Source of the DNA: Pandoraea captiosa
GTDB taxonomy: Bacteria > Pseudomonadota > Gammaproteobacteria > Burkholderiales > Burkholderiaceae
Direction: 5' to 3'
Length of the DNA stretch: 64,000 nt
NCBI RefSeq assembly: GCF_902459775.1
Contig: NZ_CABPSQ010000016.1
Coordinates: 1 to 64,000 of the forward strand
Shown here: positions 20,933 through 30,804 of the stretch, in pieces
Position numbering within the stretch: the first letter of the stretch is position 1
Layout: each line of letters opens with the position of its first letter
The notes under the pieces: model-generated
Databases searched by the model: none
Told to the model about the DNA's origin: nothing
Seen by the model: the letters and a program-made list of their open reading frames with translations, nothing else
Made by a program: the position numbers and the translations under genes

Positions 20933-20962
20933 CCGCGCCGCCGGCTACGGCTGGCGGCGCGG
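20933..20962 (+). promoter_or_regulatory. Stable hairpin between gsiB-like and gsiC-like genes
   Basis: A 10-bp perfect GC stem (20933-20942 with 20953-20962) with a 10-base loop and no T tract. Such structures commonly protect the binding-protein message and lower permease expression. Confidence 0.55.
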
Positions 20963-21007
20963 TCTACCGCAAGACATGGTTTTGGCAAGACGTTCGGCAA
21001 GATTGCG

Positions 21008-21928
21008 ATGCTCAATTACTTTCTCAAACGCCTGCTCGGCCTGATCCCCACGCTGCTGATCGTGGCAGTGCTGGTGTTCGCGTTCGTGCACATGTTGCCG
21101 GGCGACCCGGCGCGTCTGGCCGCGGGTCCGCAGGCAGACGAGGCGACCGTGGCGCTGGTGCGCCAGGATCTCGGCCTCGACAAGCCGCTGCTCACACAGT
21201 TCACGAACTTCATCACGCACGCGGTGCGTGGGGACTTCGGGCTGTCCATGCGCAGCAAGCAACCCGTCTCGCAAGAGATCTCCAGCCGCTTCATGCCAAC
21301 GCTGTGGCTTACGCTGGTGAGCATGATTTGGTCGGTGCTGATCGGCATGGGACTCGGCGTGGCGTCCGCCGTGTGGCGCAACCGCTGGCCGGACCGACTC
21401 GGCATGACGTTCGCCGTCTCGGGTATTTCGTTCCCGGCGTTCGCACTCGGCATGTTGCTGATGCAGATTTTCTCGGTGCAACTGGGCTGGCTGCCGACGA
21501 TTGGCGCCGACTCGTGGAAGAGCTACATCCTGCCCTCGATCACACTGGGCGCGGCGGTGGCCGCCGTGATGGCGCGCTTTACCCGCTCCGCGTTCGTCGA
21601 AGTGCTGCACGAGGACTTTGTGCGCACCGCGCGGGCTAAGGGGCTCAACGAAATGCACGTGGTGTTCAAGCATGCGCTGCGCAACGCCATGATTCCCGTC
21701 GTTACCATGATGGGCCTGCAGTTCGGTTTTCTGCTCGGCGGCTCGATCGTCGTCGAGGTGGTGTTCAACTGGCCCGGACTCGGACGCCTGCTGATCGACT
21801 CCGTCGAGATGCGCGACTATCCGGTGATTCAGGCGCTGGTGCTTCTGTTCTCGCTTGAGTTCATTCTGATCAACCTCGTGGTCGACGTGCTGTACGCCGT
21901 CATCAACCCGACCATTCGTTACAAGTGA
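21008..21928 (+). CDS. gsiC: Gsi-type peptide importer permease
   Basis: 306 residues, first permease of the importer. The N-terminal segment [20 protein letters not shown] with the following [13 protein letters not shown] is the classical OppB/DppB start. Six membrane helices follow, and the cytoplasmic EAA loop is [20 protein letters not shown]. It forms the translocation channel with the second permease. It ends 11 bases before the next gene, so both are translated from one message. Confidence 0.9.
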   Translation: MLNYFLKRLLGLIPTLLIVAVLVFAFVHMLPGDPARLAAGPQADEATVALVRQDLGLDKPLLTQFTNFITHAVRGDFGLSMRSKQPVSQEISSRFMPTLWLTLVSMIWSVLIGMGLGVASAVWRNRWPDRLGMTFAVSGISFPAFALGMLLMQIFSVQLGWLPTIGADSWKSYILPSITLGAAVAAVMARFTRSAFVEVLHEDFVRTARAKGLNEMHVVFKHALRNAMIPVVTMMGLQFGFLLGGSIVVEVVFNWPGLGRLLIDSVEMRDYPVIQALVLLFSLEFILINLVVDVLYAVINPTIRYK

Positions 21929-21938
21929 GGCAAGCAAG

Positions 21939-22853
21939 ATGAGCGCAAGCCAACCGACAACTCAACCGGGTGCAGCGAACGCGGCCACCGCGAGCGGCAA
22001 CCGCGTGCGCACGCCGTGGCGCGAATTCTGGCGCAAGTTCAGGAAGCAGCACATTGCGATGGTCGCCGGCGTGTTCGTGCTGCTGCTGGTCGTTCTCGCG
22101 ATTCTCGCACCGCACCTCGTACCGTTCGATCCGGAGAACTTCTTCGACTATGACGCGCTCAATGCGGGTCCGTCCGCGAAGCACTGGTTCGGCGTGGACT
22201 CGCTCGGTCGCGACATCTTCAGCCGCGTGCTCGCGGGCACGCGCATCTCCCTGGCCGCCGGCTTCGGCTCGGTCGCGCTGGGCGCGGTGATCGGCACCGT
22301 GCTCGGCCTGCTCGCCGGATATTACGAGGGCTGGTGGGACCGCATCGTCATGCGTATTTCCGACGTGCTGTTCGCCTTCCCGGGGATTCTGCTCGCCATC
22401 GGCGTGGTGGCCGTGCTGGGTAACGGCATGATCAACGTGATCGTGGCCGTGGCCATTTTCTCGATCCCGGCGTTCGCGCGGCTCGTGCGCGGCAACACGC
22501 TGGTGCTCAAGCATCTGACGTACATCGAAGCGGCCCGCTCCATCGGCGCGTCGGACTGGACGATCATCATGCGGCACATCCTGCCGGGCACGGTGTCGTC
22601 GATCGTCGTATATTTCTCGATGCGCATCGGCACGTCGATCATCACGGCGGCGAGCCTGTCGTTCCTCGGGCTGGGCGCGCAGCCGCCTACCCCGGAGTGG
22701 GGCGCGATGCTCAACGAGGCGCGTGCCGATATGGTCAACGCGCCGCACATCGCCATTTTCCCGAGCGTGGCCATCTTCCTGACCGTGCTCGCCTTCAATC
22801 TGCTCGGCGACGGCCTGCGCGACGCGCTCGATCCCAAGCTCGACCGGCATTGA
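21939..22853 (+). CDS. gsiD: Gsi-type peptide importer permease
   Basis: 304 residues, OppC/DppC class with an extended cytoplasmic N-terminus, then [19 protein letters not shown] as the first helix. [21 protein letters not shown] is the conserved periplasmic motif of this subunit and [20 protein letters not shown] the EAA loop. The C-terminus [14 protein letters not shown] is typical of the family. It completes the importer. A peptidase gene follows 28 bases downstream with its own ribosome site. Confidence 0.9.
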   Translation: MSASQPTTQPGAANAATASGNRVRTPWREFWRKFRKQHIAMVAGVFVLLLVVLAILAPHLVPFDPENFFDYDALNAGPSAKHWFGVDSLGRDIFSRVLAGTRISLAAGFGSVALGAVIGTVLGLLAGYYEGWWDRIVMRISDVLFAFPGILLAIGVVAVLGNGMINVIVAVAIFSIPAFARLVRGNTLVLKHLTYIEAARSIGASDWTIIMRHILPGTVSSIVVYFSMRIGTSIITAASLSFLGLGAQPPTPEWGAMLNEARADMVNAPHIAIFPSVAIFLTVLAFNLLGDGLRDALDPKLDRH

Positions 22854-22881
22854 TGCATTGCTGTTTTCACAGGAGCGCGAA

Positions 22882-24012
22882 ATGATCCCCGTGTCAGACT
22901 TTCGCGAAGCGTTGTTCGGTGCACCCCACGTCGGCCTTTTGCCGGCCGGGCCGCGCGACGCGATCACCGATGTGCCGGGGGTCTTCGTCGGCCATGTCAC
23001 GCTCGCCGACGGGCCGGTGCAAACGGGCGTGACGGTCGTCTGCCCGACGCCGGCCAGCCCGGCCGACGCCGGAGGGGCCAGTGCCGACGCCGTATCCCCG
23101 AGCGGGCAGTGGGATCCGTTTCGCACCAAGATTCCCGCCGGTGCGGCGATCATCAACGGCTTCGGCAAGAGTGTCGGCCTGATGCAGATCGACGAACTCG
23201 GCGTGGTGGAAGCGCCGCTCGCGCTGACCAACACGTTCTCCGTGAGTCACGTGGCCCTCGGTCAGTTGCGCGCGGCGATCGCCGCCAATCCCGAGATCGG
23301 CCGTGGCGGTCCATCGCTCAATCCGACGGTGTTCGAGTGCAACGACGGCTATCTCAACGACATGCAGGCGTTTGCCGTGACCGAGGCGCATTATGCGCAG
23401 GCGCTGGCGAACGCGTCGTCGGACTTCGCGCAAGGCGCGGTGGGTGCTGGGCGCGGCATGTCCAGCTTTGGCCTCAAGGGCGGTATCGGTTCGGCGTCGC
23501 GCGTCGTGGAGACGGCCGGGGCGTCGTTTACCGTGGGGGTGCTGGTGCTGTCGAACTTCGGCCGGCCGTCGCAACTGACGATTGCCGGACGCCACGTCGG
23601 CCCGGTCCTCGACGAGCGCCTCGCGCAGCCCGAGCAACGCACAGCGCCCGAGCGAGGCTCGATCATCATGCTGGTGGCGACCGATGCGCCGCTCGACGCA
23701 CGGCAGTTGCGCCGCGTGGCGACGCGTACCGGCGCCGGGCTGGCGCGTACCGGTTCGGTCTACGGTCACGGCAGCGGCGATATCGCGCTGGCGCTCACGA
23801 CGGGGTACACCATGCCGCACGACGCCATGGGGCGCGTTGCACCTGCGGCGCTGGTGCCCGATGCGCTTCTCGATCCTATTTTCCAGGCGACGGTCGACGC
23901 CACCGAACAGGCGATCCTGCACGCGCTCTTTGCTGCCGAGTCCGTACTCGGGCGCGACGCCCACGTGCGACGCGCGCTGGCGGACGTGCTGCCCGACTGG
24001 GCCACGCTCTAG
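22882..24012 (+). CDS. P1-family aminopeptidase (DmpA/BapA-like)
   Basis: 376 residues from the ATG at 22882, selected for its CAGGAGCG site. It is an Ntn-hydrolase made as a precursor. PAGPRDAITDVPGVFVGHVT opens the protein, ASRVVE and NFGRP are core motifs, and RGSIIMLVATDAPL holds the cleavage site Gly259-Ser260, where Ser260 becomes the nucleophile (Ser250 in Ochrobactrum DmpA). Relatives release N-terminal D-Ala, L-amino acids or beta-amino acids from peptides. The neighbours (isoaspartyl peptidase, peptide importer, D-aminopeptidase) indicate intracellular breakdown of unusual peptides. Confidence 0.9.
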   Translation: MIPVSDFREALFGAPHVGLLPAGPRDAITDVPGVFVGHVTLADGPVQTGVTVVCPTPASPADAGGASADAVSPSGQWDPFRTKIPAGAAIINGFGKSVGLMQIDELGVVEAPLALTNTFSVSHVALGQLRAAIAANPEIGRGGPSLNPTVFECNDGYLNDMQAFAVTEAHYAQALANASSDFAQGAVGAGRGMSSFGLKGGIGSASRVVETAGASFTVGVLVLSNFGRPSQLTIAGRHVGPVLDERLAQPEQRTAPERGSIIMLVATDAPLDARQLRRVATRTGAGLARTGSVYGHGSGDIALALTTGYTMPHDAMGRVAPAALVPDALLDPIFQATVDATEQAILHALFAAESVLGRDAHVRRALADVLPDWATL

Positions 24013-24048
24013 GCCGGAAATCGATGCCGGGCCGCCGCCACTCATGAG

Positions 24049-24879
24049 ATGACCGACACTATGCGAATCCTGATTTCCACCGATATCGAAGGGGTTGCGG
24101 GCGTTTTCCACGCCGAACAGACGCGCGCCGGTAATGGGGAGTACGAGCGAGCACGCCGCTGGATGACGCGCGAGGCCAACGCGGCCGTCGAAGGCGCTTT
24201 TGCCGGCGGCGCGACCGAAGTGATGGTCAACGACTCGCACGGCGGCTTTCGCAATCTGCTGCCCGACGAACTCGATCCGCGCGCGCGCCTGGTGCTGGGC
24301 AAGCCACGCTATCTGGGCATGGTCGCCGGCGTGGAAGCCGGTTGCGATGCACTCTTCATGATCGGCTATCACGGCAAGGCGCAAAGCGCCGGCATTCTGG
24401 CGCATACGATCAATAGCTTCGCGTTCGCGCGCGTCTGGTTGGGCGGCGTGGAGGCGAGCGAAGCGATGTTGTACGGCGCGCTGGCCGGCGAGCGGGGCGT
24501 GCCGATGGTCATGGCCAGCGGCGACGACGTGTTCTGCGAGGAAACGCGGCTCATCTTCCCGTCCGCCCAGTACGTGCAGACGAAGGCGGCGTGGGGGCAG
24601 GGCAGCGGCATGACGCTCAGCCCCTCGCAATCGTGCGATCTGATTCGCGAGGCCGCCAAGGTGTCGCTCGAAGACTCGCGCAAGTGGCATACCTACACCG
24701 TGCAAACGCCCGTCGAAGTGCGATTGCAGGCCCAGACGACGGCACTGGCCGATCTGTTCTGCCAGTGGCCGACACTCGAGCGCATCGACGGCGTCACCCT
24801 CCAGTTCGAAACGCCCAGCGTGGAAGCCGCGGTTCGCATGCTGAACTGCCTGTCTGCCATGTCGTTCATGCTGCGTTGA
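24049..24879 (+). CDS. M55-family D-aminopeptidase (DppA-like)
   Basis: 276 residues; the ATG at 24061 is an alternative start. MRILISTDIEGVAGVF contains the zinc ligands Asp and Glu of the DppA family. NDSHGGFRNLLPDEL, GKPRYLGMVAGVE and FMIGYHGKAQSAGILAHT are the other metal and active-site motifs. Bacillus DppA cuts D-Ala-D-Ala and D-Ala-Gly-Gly and forms a decamer with a central channel. Last gene of the peptide operon: it extends the set to D-residue peptides, perhaps from peptidoglycan. Confidence 0.9.
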   Translation: MTDTMRILISTDIEGVAGVFHAEQTRAGNGEYERARRWMTREANAAVEGAFAGGATEVMVNDSHGGFRNLLPDELDPRARLVLGKPRYLGMVAGVEAGCDALFMIGYHGKAQSAGILAHTINSFAFARVWLGGVEASEAMLYGALAGERGVPMVMASGDDVFCEETRLIFPSAQYVQTKAAWGQGSGMTLSPSQSCDLIREAAKVSLEDSRKWHTYTVQTPVEVRLQAQTTALADLFCQWPTLERIDGVTLQFETPSVEAAVRMLNCLSAMSFMLR

Positions 24880-25228
24880 GCAGGATCTGACCGCCCATCG
24901 CCCATCGCCCGGCGAGCGAGGAAACAGGACGCGGAATTCGCCGCCTGGAATGCTGGTACCCCGTCCAAATGGGGCCTATCCTCCTGATTCGCAGGGGAAT
25001 TGTGGAGTTTTGTCATCGGTTTTTCCCTGTCAACCGATCGGCCATTGCCTGCGCAGCCGCGCCAGTCATGGGGCAGCGTTTTTGCGTTGTTACAACGCCA
25101 CCCGATTAGGGTTCACCGCGTCAGAACGTCAAGGGCGGACGTGCGATAATCCGTAATATTTTGTAACAGCTGCACCGGTTCGGGGCAGTCACGGTTTATT
25201 GAGCGTCGGCAAACGTCGACGGTGAATC
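24880..25228. other. Intergenic region after the peptide operon
   Basis: 349 bases with no supported gene. The last 100 bases are somewhat AT-rich (around 25085-25170, including GATAAT and TAATATTTTG) and probably contain the promoter for the DUF4118 gene. No terminator is evident. Confidence 0.4.
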
Positions 25229-26155
25229 ATGGATATCAGAAACGCCCGACGCTGGGCGGAGCCCGGCGCGAAGCGCTACGTCGGCGCACTCATGGTGGTA
25301 CTGGCTGCGTTTCTCATTCGCAGCCTCCTGCATCCGGTGCTCGATCACTCGATGCCCGGACTCTTTTTCGTTTGCGCAGCCATCATCGTCGAGTTCACCT
25401 GGGGGCTCGGGCCGGCCATCATGGCGATGGTCATCAGCATTCCGATTTTCGACTTCTTCTTCGTGCCGCCGTTTCGCGACATTGCCGAGCTGGATCGTCG
25501 CGACGTCATGATCGTGACGGGGTTCCTGCTCATCACCCCGCTTGCTGTCGCGCTTATCGAGCGCCTGCGCCGGGCGCAATATCGTGCCGAACTGATTGCC
25601 GAAGTCGCGCAGACGCGTTACGAAATGCTGCTGCGCGCCGAAAACGAGCGCATGGTGCTGTCCGACTCCGTGCAGTTGGGCAATGCGCTGATGACATACC
25701 TGACGAAGCATCTCGACTCCATCGTCTATCTGGCCAATCGCGCCACGCACTACGAATTCATCGACGAACATTTCCGCCGCGAGACAGGTGTCGCGCCCGA
25801 GGCCATCAAGCGTGACGGTTTGCGCGCGCTGCTGCATCCGGACGACGCACAGCGCATGGCGGGGCTTTTTTCGGCAGATGCCGAGCCGCCGCAACAGGGC
25901 GCGCACAATCTGCGAATTCGCCAGCGCGACGGCAGTTTCGAAGTGATGCATTGCGAGTTGCAGCACTTTCGCGCCCACGTCGGAACCTACGTGATTCTGC
26001 GTGTGCACACAGGGCCGGCCGTGCGTCCGGTGACACAGTTGCATACCGTTTCGGCGGTATCGGGCGCATCCAACACATCTTCCATGAGCAGTGCGCCGAC
26101 CACGCGCGAAGTGCCACAGACGAGCGGCACGCCGGTCGTCACCGGCGGGGTATGA
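25229..26155 (+). CDS. DUF4118 membrane protein with PAS domain
   Basis: 308 residues. The first 120 residues resemble the DUF4118 sensor region of KdpD: four membrane segments (VVLAAFLIRSLLHPV, PGLFFVCAAIIVEF, IMAMVISIPIFDFFFVPPF, VMIVTGFLLITPLAVALI). FDFFFVPPF is the family hallmark. Residues about 160-260 form a PAS fold (ESI-like FIDEHFRRETGVAPEAI, LLHPDDAQRM). No histidine kinase, GGDEF or other output domain follows, and the C-terminus is Ser/Thr/Val-rich and probably disordered. The stop overlaps the hydrolase start (ATGA), so the two proteins are made together. The signal sensed is unknown. Confidence 0.75.
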   Translation: MDIRNARRWAEPGAKRYVGALMVVLAAFLIRSLLHPVLDHSMPGLFFVCAAIIVEFTWGLGPAIMAMVISIPIFDFFFVPPFRDIAELDRRDVMIVTGFLLITPLAVALIERLRRAQYRAELIAEVAQTRYEMLLRAENERMVLSDSVQLGNALMTYLTKHLDSIVYLANRATHYEFIDEHFRRETGVAPEAIKRDGLRALLHPDDAQRMAGLFSADAEPPQQGAHNLRIRQRDGSFEVMHCELQHFRAHVGTYVILRVHTGPAVRPVTQLHTVSAVSGASNTSSMSSAPTTREVPQTSGTPVVTGGV

Positions 26156-27027
26156 CCATGTTTGACCAGAATATCTTCTACAAAGGCGGCGAACATGCCG
26201 TGCTGCTGTTGCCGGGGCTGTCGAGCACACCGCTCGAAATGCGTCCGGTGGCAAAGGCGTTGCACCGCGATGGCTACACCGTATCGGTGCCGCACATCGA
26301 GGGCTACGGTCTCGGGTCGCCGTGCACGCACTGGCGCGAATGGATTGTCGCCGCACGCGCGAAGTATCGCGAGCTGCGAGATTCGCACGAGACCGTATCG
26401 TTGTGCGGGTTGAGCATGGGCGCAACGCTGGCGCTGGCCGTTGCCGAAGAGGAGCCGGATGTCGCGGCGATCTCGGTGCTCGCCGTCACGCTCGTGTACG
26501 ACGGCTGGACGATCCCGCTGGCGTATCCGTTGCTCGATCTGCTTTATCACCTGCCGTTCGGTCGTCGCTACCGTTATTACGAGAAGGCGCCCTTTGGACT
26601 GAAGAACGAAGCGTTGCGCGCCCGCGTCGAGAAGTCGATGTCGCTGCACGACGCCTCCGAAATCGGCTCGGCCTCGCTGCCGATCGCCCACCTCTACAAC
26701 GCGCGCCGTCTCGCGTCTCATGTGCGCAACCGGCTCGATCGCGTGACGGCGGACTGCCTGATCGTGCATGCGGTAGACGACGATACGGCCAGCCCGCACA
26801 ACGCCCGCATGGTCTACAACGGCGTGTCGTCGGAAGTGAAGCAGAAGTGTCTGCTCGGCGAGAGTTATCACATCCTCACGATGGATAACGAGCGCGAGAC
26901 GGTCGCCGATGAGACGCGTCGCTTCTTCCGCGACGCCATCGCGCGCCGCACGGGCGCCGCCACCTCCGAGACCCGCATCATCTCCAAGGCGCTGTTGCGC
27001 GCCAAACGGCGTCAGGCGGCGGCCTGA
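26152..27027 (+). CDS. Alpha/beta hydrolase, carboxylesterase Est30-like
   Basis: 291 residues from the ATG overlapping the previous stop; the ATG at 26158 is an alternative. LLLPGLSSTPLEMRPVAKAL is the oxyanion region, SLCGLSMGATLALAVAEEE the nucleophile elbow with serine in GLSMG, and SYHILTMDNERE carries the catalytic histidine near residue 245. DDDTASPHNA supplies the acid. The family includes monoacylglycerol lipase and thermostable carboxylesterases acting on short acyl esters. Coupling to a membrane PAS/DUF4118 protein is unusual; acyl-lipid or ester turnover near the membrane is possible. Confidence 0.85.
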   Translation: MTMFDQNIFYKGGEHAVLLLPGLSSTPLEMRPVAKALHRDGYTVSVPHIEGYGLGSPCTHWREWIVAARAKYRELRDSHETVSLCGLSMGATLALAVAEEEPDVAAISVLAVTLVYDGWTIPLAYPLLDLLYHLPFGRRYRYYEKAPFGLKNEALRARVEKSMSLHDASEIGSASLPIAHLYNARRLASHVRNRLDRVTADCLIVHAVDDDTASPHNARMVYNGVSSEVKQKCLLGESYHILTMDNERETVADETRRFFRDAIARRTGAATSETRIISKALLRAKRRQAAA

Positions 27028-27198
27028 TTGCAGCCAGATTTGCACGACGCGTCATGTCACCGGCCGCCTGATATCCGACGGCCCTGCGAGCCGCGCCGGT
27101 GTTGATGCACACGATGTCATCAAACTGCCATCGTTGGCCGGTTAAGGTCGGGTTTTTCCGATCCGGTCGCCTGTGCGCGACGCCGCGCCAATCCAGCC

Positions 27199-28407
27199 AT
27201 GTCATCGCTCGTCATCGAATCCGTCAGCAAGCAGTGGGGCGACACGCACGCACTTCATGAGGTGAGTTTTTCCGCCGACGCAGGCTCGCTCGTGGTGCTG
27301 CTGGGTCCGTCAGGTTGCGGCAAATCGACGCTGCTGCGCATGATCGCGGGCCTGGAGACGCCGACCCACGGTCGCATTCTGCTGGGCGGCGACGATGTGA
27401 CGGCCTTGCCGCCGGCGCGTCGCAAGCTCTCGATGGTGTTTCAGTCATACGCGCTGTTCCCGCATCTGTCGGTGCGTGAGAACCTGCTGTTCGGCCTGCG
27501 CGTGCGCCGCGAGCCGACACGCGATTATCCGCAGCGCCTCGCGCGCGTGGCGTCGCTGCTGGGGCTCGAGCCCTATCTGGAGCGCAAGCCGTCGCAACTC
27601 TCGGGTGGCCAGCAACAGCGCGTAGCGCTGGGCCGCGCCGTCATTGCCGAGACGTCCGTCTGCCTGATGGACGAGCCGCTCTCGAATCTCGACGCGCAAC
27701 TGCGTCAGGAAATGCGTCGCGAGATCCGCGCGCTGCAACAGCAGCTCGGCATGACGCTCATCTACGTCACCCACGACCAGACCGAAGCGATGAGCATGGC
27801 CGATCAGGTCGTGCTTCTGCGTGGCGGGCGCATCGAACAACACGGCGCACCGCACACGCTATATGCCACCCCGTCCACGCGTTTCGCTGCGAGCTTCATC
27901 GGCACGCCGCCGATGCATCTGCTTCGATTGGTGCGTCATGGTGACTCGCTGGTGCCCGCCGGACAGACCGGCCCGGCGCTTGCGCAAGCCGGTCGGCTCG
28001 ACAGCGCGATGCTCGGGCTTCGCCCGGAACATGTGCGCGCCGTAGCGCCGACATCCATCGGTGCAGTGCTCGCCACGGTGAGTGCCGTCGAATATCTCGG
28101 CGCGGACACGCTCGTGGCTTGCACGCTGGGTGACGCGGGAGAGATCGCCACGCGTGTGCCGGGCCATCGGCCGTTCCTGCCGGGCGACGCGATCGGTCTG
28201 CAGTGGGACGTGGCCGATCAGCACCTGTTCGACGCCACATCGGGCGAGCGCATCGCGGATGCCGCCCTTGCGGTAGTGGCGCCCGGGCGTGCGTCGTTCA
28301 CGGCAACGGAGGATGCGCTCTCCTGCGCGCCAGATGCCGCGGTTGCAAAGGTTGCAACGGCGGCGGCAGTGGCAAACGCCACCTCGGTCGCCGAACAACA
28401 CGCCTGA
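27199..28407 (+). CDS. ABC importer ATP-binding subunit, UgpC/MalK type
   Basis: 402 residues. The nucleotide-binding domain shows GPSGCGKST (Walker A), LSGGQQQR (signature) and VCLMDEPLSNLD (Walker B), with the switch histidine in YVTHDQTEAMSM. A C-terminal TOBE/OB domain (LGLRPEHVRAV) follows, as in sugar-type ATPases. About 50 extra Ala-rich residues end the protein. It is first in a C-B-A-E ordered operon for a glycerol-3-phosphate or similar carbohydrate importer. The ATPase-first order differs from E. coli ugpBAEC. Confidence 0.88.
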   Translation: MSSLVIESVSKQWGDTHALHEVSFSADAGSLVVLLGPSGCGKSTLLRMIAGLETPTHGRILLGGDDVTALPPARRKLSMVFQSYALFPHLSVRENLLFGLRVRREPTRDYPQRLARVASLLGLEPYLERKPSQLSGGQQQRVALGRAVIAETSVCLMDEPLSNLDAQLRQEMRREIRALQQQLGMTLIYVTHDQTEAMSMADQVVLLRGGRIEQHGAPHTLYATPSTRFAASFIGTPPMHLLRLVRHGDSLVPAGQTGPALAQAGRLDSAMLGLRPEHVRAVAPTSIGAVLATVSAVEYLGADTLVACTLGDAGEIATRVPGHRPFLPGDAIGLQWDVADQHLFDATSGERIADAALAVVAPGRASFTATEDALSCAPDAAVAKVATAAAVANATSVAEQHA

Positions 28408-28416
28408 ACATGGGCT

Positions 28417-28452
28417 CGCCTGCGGGCGTCGCTCGATCGACGCCCGCAGGCG
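28417..28452 (+). promoter_or_regulatory. 15-bp perfect hairpin between ATPase and binding-protein genes
   Basis: The arms 28417-28431 and 28438-28452 are perfect complements with a 6-base loop. No T run follows, so message processing or partial termination is more likely than full termination. Confidence 0.55.
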
Positions 28453-28517
28453 CCAGTCACGCCCGCCGTCGACCACCACACACATCACTACCACGCTCAC
28501 ATGGGGAACCCAGGGAA

Positions 28518-29831
28518 ATGCGACGCAAGATTCTGAAAACGTTTGCGGCCGGTCTGGCTACGGTAGCCACACTCGGCGTCAGTAGCCTGAGCGGCACGGC
28601 CTTTGCCCAACAGAAACCGGTTGAACTCCAGTTCTATTACCCGGTCGCGATCGGCGGCCCGGTCACGAAGATCATCAACGATCTGGTGGCGGACTTCGAG
28701 AAGGACCACCCGAACATCAAGGTCAAACCGGTGTATGCCGGCTCGTATCAGGACTCGGTGGTCAAGGCCCTCACCGCTGCGAAGGCCGGCACGCCGCCGC
28801 AACTGGCCGTGCTCGCAGCGGCCGACGTCTTCACGCTGATCGACGAGGACGCCGTCGTGCCCATCGACAGCATTGCCAACACGGCTGCCGACAAGCAGTG
28901 GCTCGACGGCTTTTACCCGGCGCTGATGCTCAACTCGCGCATCAACGGCCATACGTGGGGGGTGCCCTTCCAGCGCTCGACCATCGTCATGTACTGGAAC
29001 AAGGACGCCTTCCGTGAAGCCGGTCTCGATCCGGAACACGCCCCGGCGAACTGGGACGAACTCGTGAGCGCCGCGCAGAAGCTCACGAAGCGCGATGCGT
29101 CGGGCAATGTGACCCAGTGGGGCATCAAGGTGCCGTCGGTGGGCTTCGCCTACTGGCTGTTCCAGGCGTTCACCACGCCGGCCGGTATCGAACTGATGAA
29201 CGCAGCGGGCACGAAGACGTTCCTCAACGCGCCGCAGGCGGTGCAGTCGTTGCAATACTGGGTCGACCTCACGACCAGGTACAAGGTCATGCCGACGGGG
29301 TCGATCGAGTGGGGCACCACGCCGAAGGACTTCCTCGAGAAGAAGGCCGCCATCATCTACACGACGACGGGCAACCTGACCAACATCCGCACCAATGCCA
29401 CGTTCCCGTTCGGCGTGGGCAAAATGCCCGCCAAGGTGCGCGGTGGCAGCCCGACGGGCGGCGGTAACTTCTACGTTTTCAAGAAGTCGACGCCGGAAGA
29501 AAAGCAGGCCGCGATGACGTTCATCAAGTGGGCGACGACCCCCGAGCGTGCTGCGCAGTTCGGCATCGATACCGGCTATGTCGCGGTCACGCCGGCGGCG
29601 TGGGAAACCCCTGCCATGAAGCAGTACGTGCAGAAGGTGCCTGCTGCTGCGGTGGCGCGCGACCAGTTGGGCGTGAGCGTTGCCGAGTTCTCCACGCATG
29701 ACAACCAACGCGTGACGAAGGCGCTCAACGATGCGATTCAGGCGGCCGTCACCGGCACCAAGTCGCCGAAGCAGGCGCTCGACGACGCACAGCGCGAAGC
29801 GGATCGCATTCTGCGTCCGTACGCGCGCTGA
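28518..29831 (+). CDS. Periplasmic binding protein, UgpB-like
   Basis: 437 residues from the ATG at 28518 with CAGGGAA ahead of it. A signal peptide covers about residues 1-30 (LSGTAFAQ cleavage). The mature protein has the SBP_bac_1 fold: PVELQFYYPVAIGGPVTKII, VPFQRSTIVMYWNKDAFREA and GGGNFYVFK are close to UgpB signatures. UgpB binds sn-glycerol-3-phosphate and glycerophosphodiesters. The substrate here is inferred only from family and could be another polyol phosphate or sugar. It is the second gene of the importer operon. Confidence 0.85.
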   Translation: MRRKILKTFAAGLATVATLGVSSLSGTAFAQQKPVELQFYYPVAIGGPVTKIINDLVADFEKDHPNIKVKPVYAGSYQDSVVKALTAAKAGTPPQLAVLAAADVFTLIDEDAVVPIDSIANTAADKQWLDGFYPALMLNSRINGHTWGVPFQRSTIVMYWNKDAFREAGLDPEHAPANWDELVSAAQKLTKRDASGNVTQWGIKVPSVGFAYWLFQAFTTPAGIELMNAAGTKTFLNAPQAVQSLQYWVDLTTRYKVMPTGSIEWGTTPKDFLEKKAAIIYTTTGNLTNIRTNATFPFGVGKMPAKVRGGSPTGGGNFYVFKKSTPEEKQAAMTFIKWATTPERAAQFGIDTGYVAVTPAAWETPAMKQYVQKVPAAAVARDQLGVSVAEFSTHDNQRVTKALNDAIQAAVTGTKSPKQALDDAQREADRILRPYAR

Positions 29832-29928
29832 GCTGACCGTTGCGCGAAACCGTAACGCATTCGTCCCGTAGTCACCCGGCGGCGCGCAGCAGGATCGCGG
29901 CGCCGGGCGCAGAACCGATGGACTGACG

Positions 29929-30804
29929 ATGAACCGTACTTCATCTTCCTGGGTGCCCTGGCTGCTGTTGTTGCCGGCGTTGCTGCTGCTCGTTGCCTTC
30001 ACCCACTATCCGGCCGTCGCCACGCTGTGGCACAGCGCTTTCTCGACGGCCCGCGCCGGGGCTCCGTCGGTGTTCGTCGGCGCCGAGAACTATCAGTTGC
30101 TGGCCGACGACCCGGTGTTCTGGCAGGCGCTGCGCAACAACGTGTGGTTTGCCCTGGTCACCGTGCCGGTCGCCATCGCGCTGTCGATTGCGATGGCACT
30201 GTGGGTGCATCGGCAGGTGCCGGGGCGCGCCTTGCTGCGGCTGGCGTACTTCACGCCCGCCATTTTGCCGATGATCGCCGTGGCGAACATCTGGCTGTTC
30301 TTTTATACGCCGCAGTACGGTCTCATCGCGCAGATCTCGCAGGCGTTCGGCTGGGGTGACCATAACTGGCTCGGCCAGCCGGGCACGGCGTTGCCCGCGC
30401 TGATGGTCGTCACGATCTGGAAAGAGGCCGGGTTCTTCATGATCTTTTATCTGGCCGCCTTGCAGCAGATCTCCCCGACGCTGGCCGAAGCCGCAGCGCT
30501 CGAAGGTGCGTCGCGCTGGCAGTTCTTTCGTCGCGTGCAATGGCCGCTGCTCATGCCCACGACCGTGTTCGTGGTCATCAACGCGGTGATCAATGCGTTC
30601 CGTCTTGTCGATCACGTGGTGGTCATGACGCGTGGCGGACCCGATAACGCCACGCAGTTGCTGCTGTACTACGTCTATCAGGTGGCCTTCAGCTTCTGGG
30701 ATACGTCGTACGCGGCGGCGCTCACGGTGGTGCTGCTCACGCTGCTCGCCGTCGTCGCTTTCGTGAAATTCCGTCTGCTCGACTCACGCACGCACTACCA
30801 ATGA
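29929..30804 (+). CDS. ABC importer permease, UgpA-like
   Basis: 291 residues with six membrane helices, starting WVPWLLLLPALLLLVAFTHYP. The EAA loop is LAEAAALEGASRWQFFRRVQ, matching MalF/UgpA-type permeases. FRLVDHVVVMTRGGPDNATQ near the C-terminus is the family signature (usually TxGGP). It pairs with the next gene to form the channel, and the two genes overlap by four bases (ATGA), indicating coupled translation. Confidence 0.88.
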   Translation: MNRTSSSWVPWLLLLPALLLLVAFTHYPAVATLWHSAFSTARAGAPSVFVGAENYQLLADDPVFWQALRNNVWFALVTVPVAIALSIAMALWVHRQVPGRALLRLAYFTPAILPMIAVANIWLFFYTPQYGLIAQISQAFGWGDHNWLGQPGTALPALMVVTIWKEAGFFMIFYLAALQQISPTLAEAAALEGASRWQFFRRVQWPLLMPTTVFVVINAVINAFRLVDHVVVMTRGGPDNATQLLLYYVYQVAFSFWDTSYAAALTVVLLTLLAVVAFVKFRLLDSRTHYQ

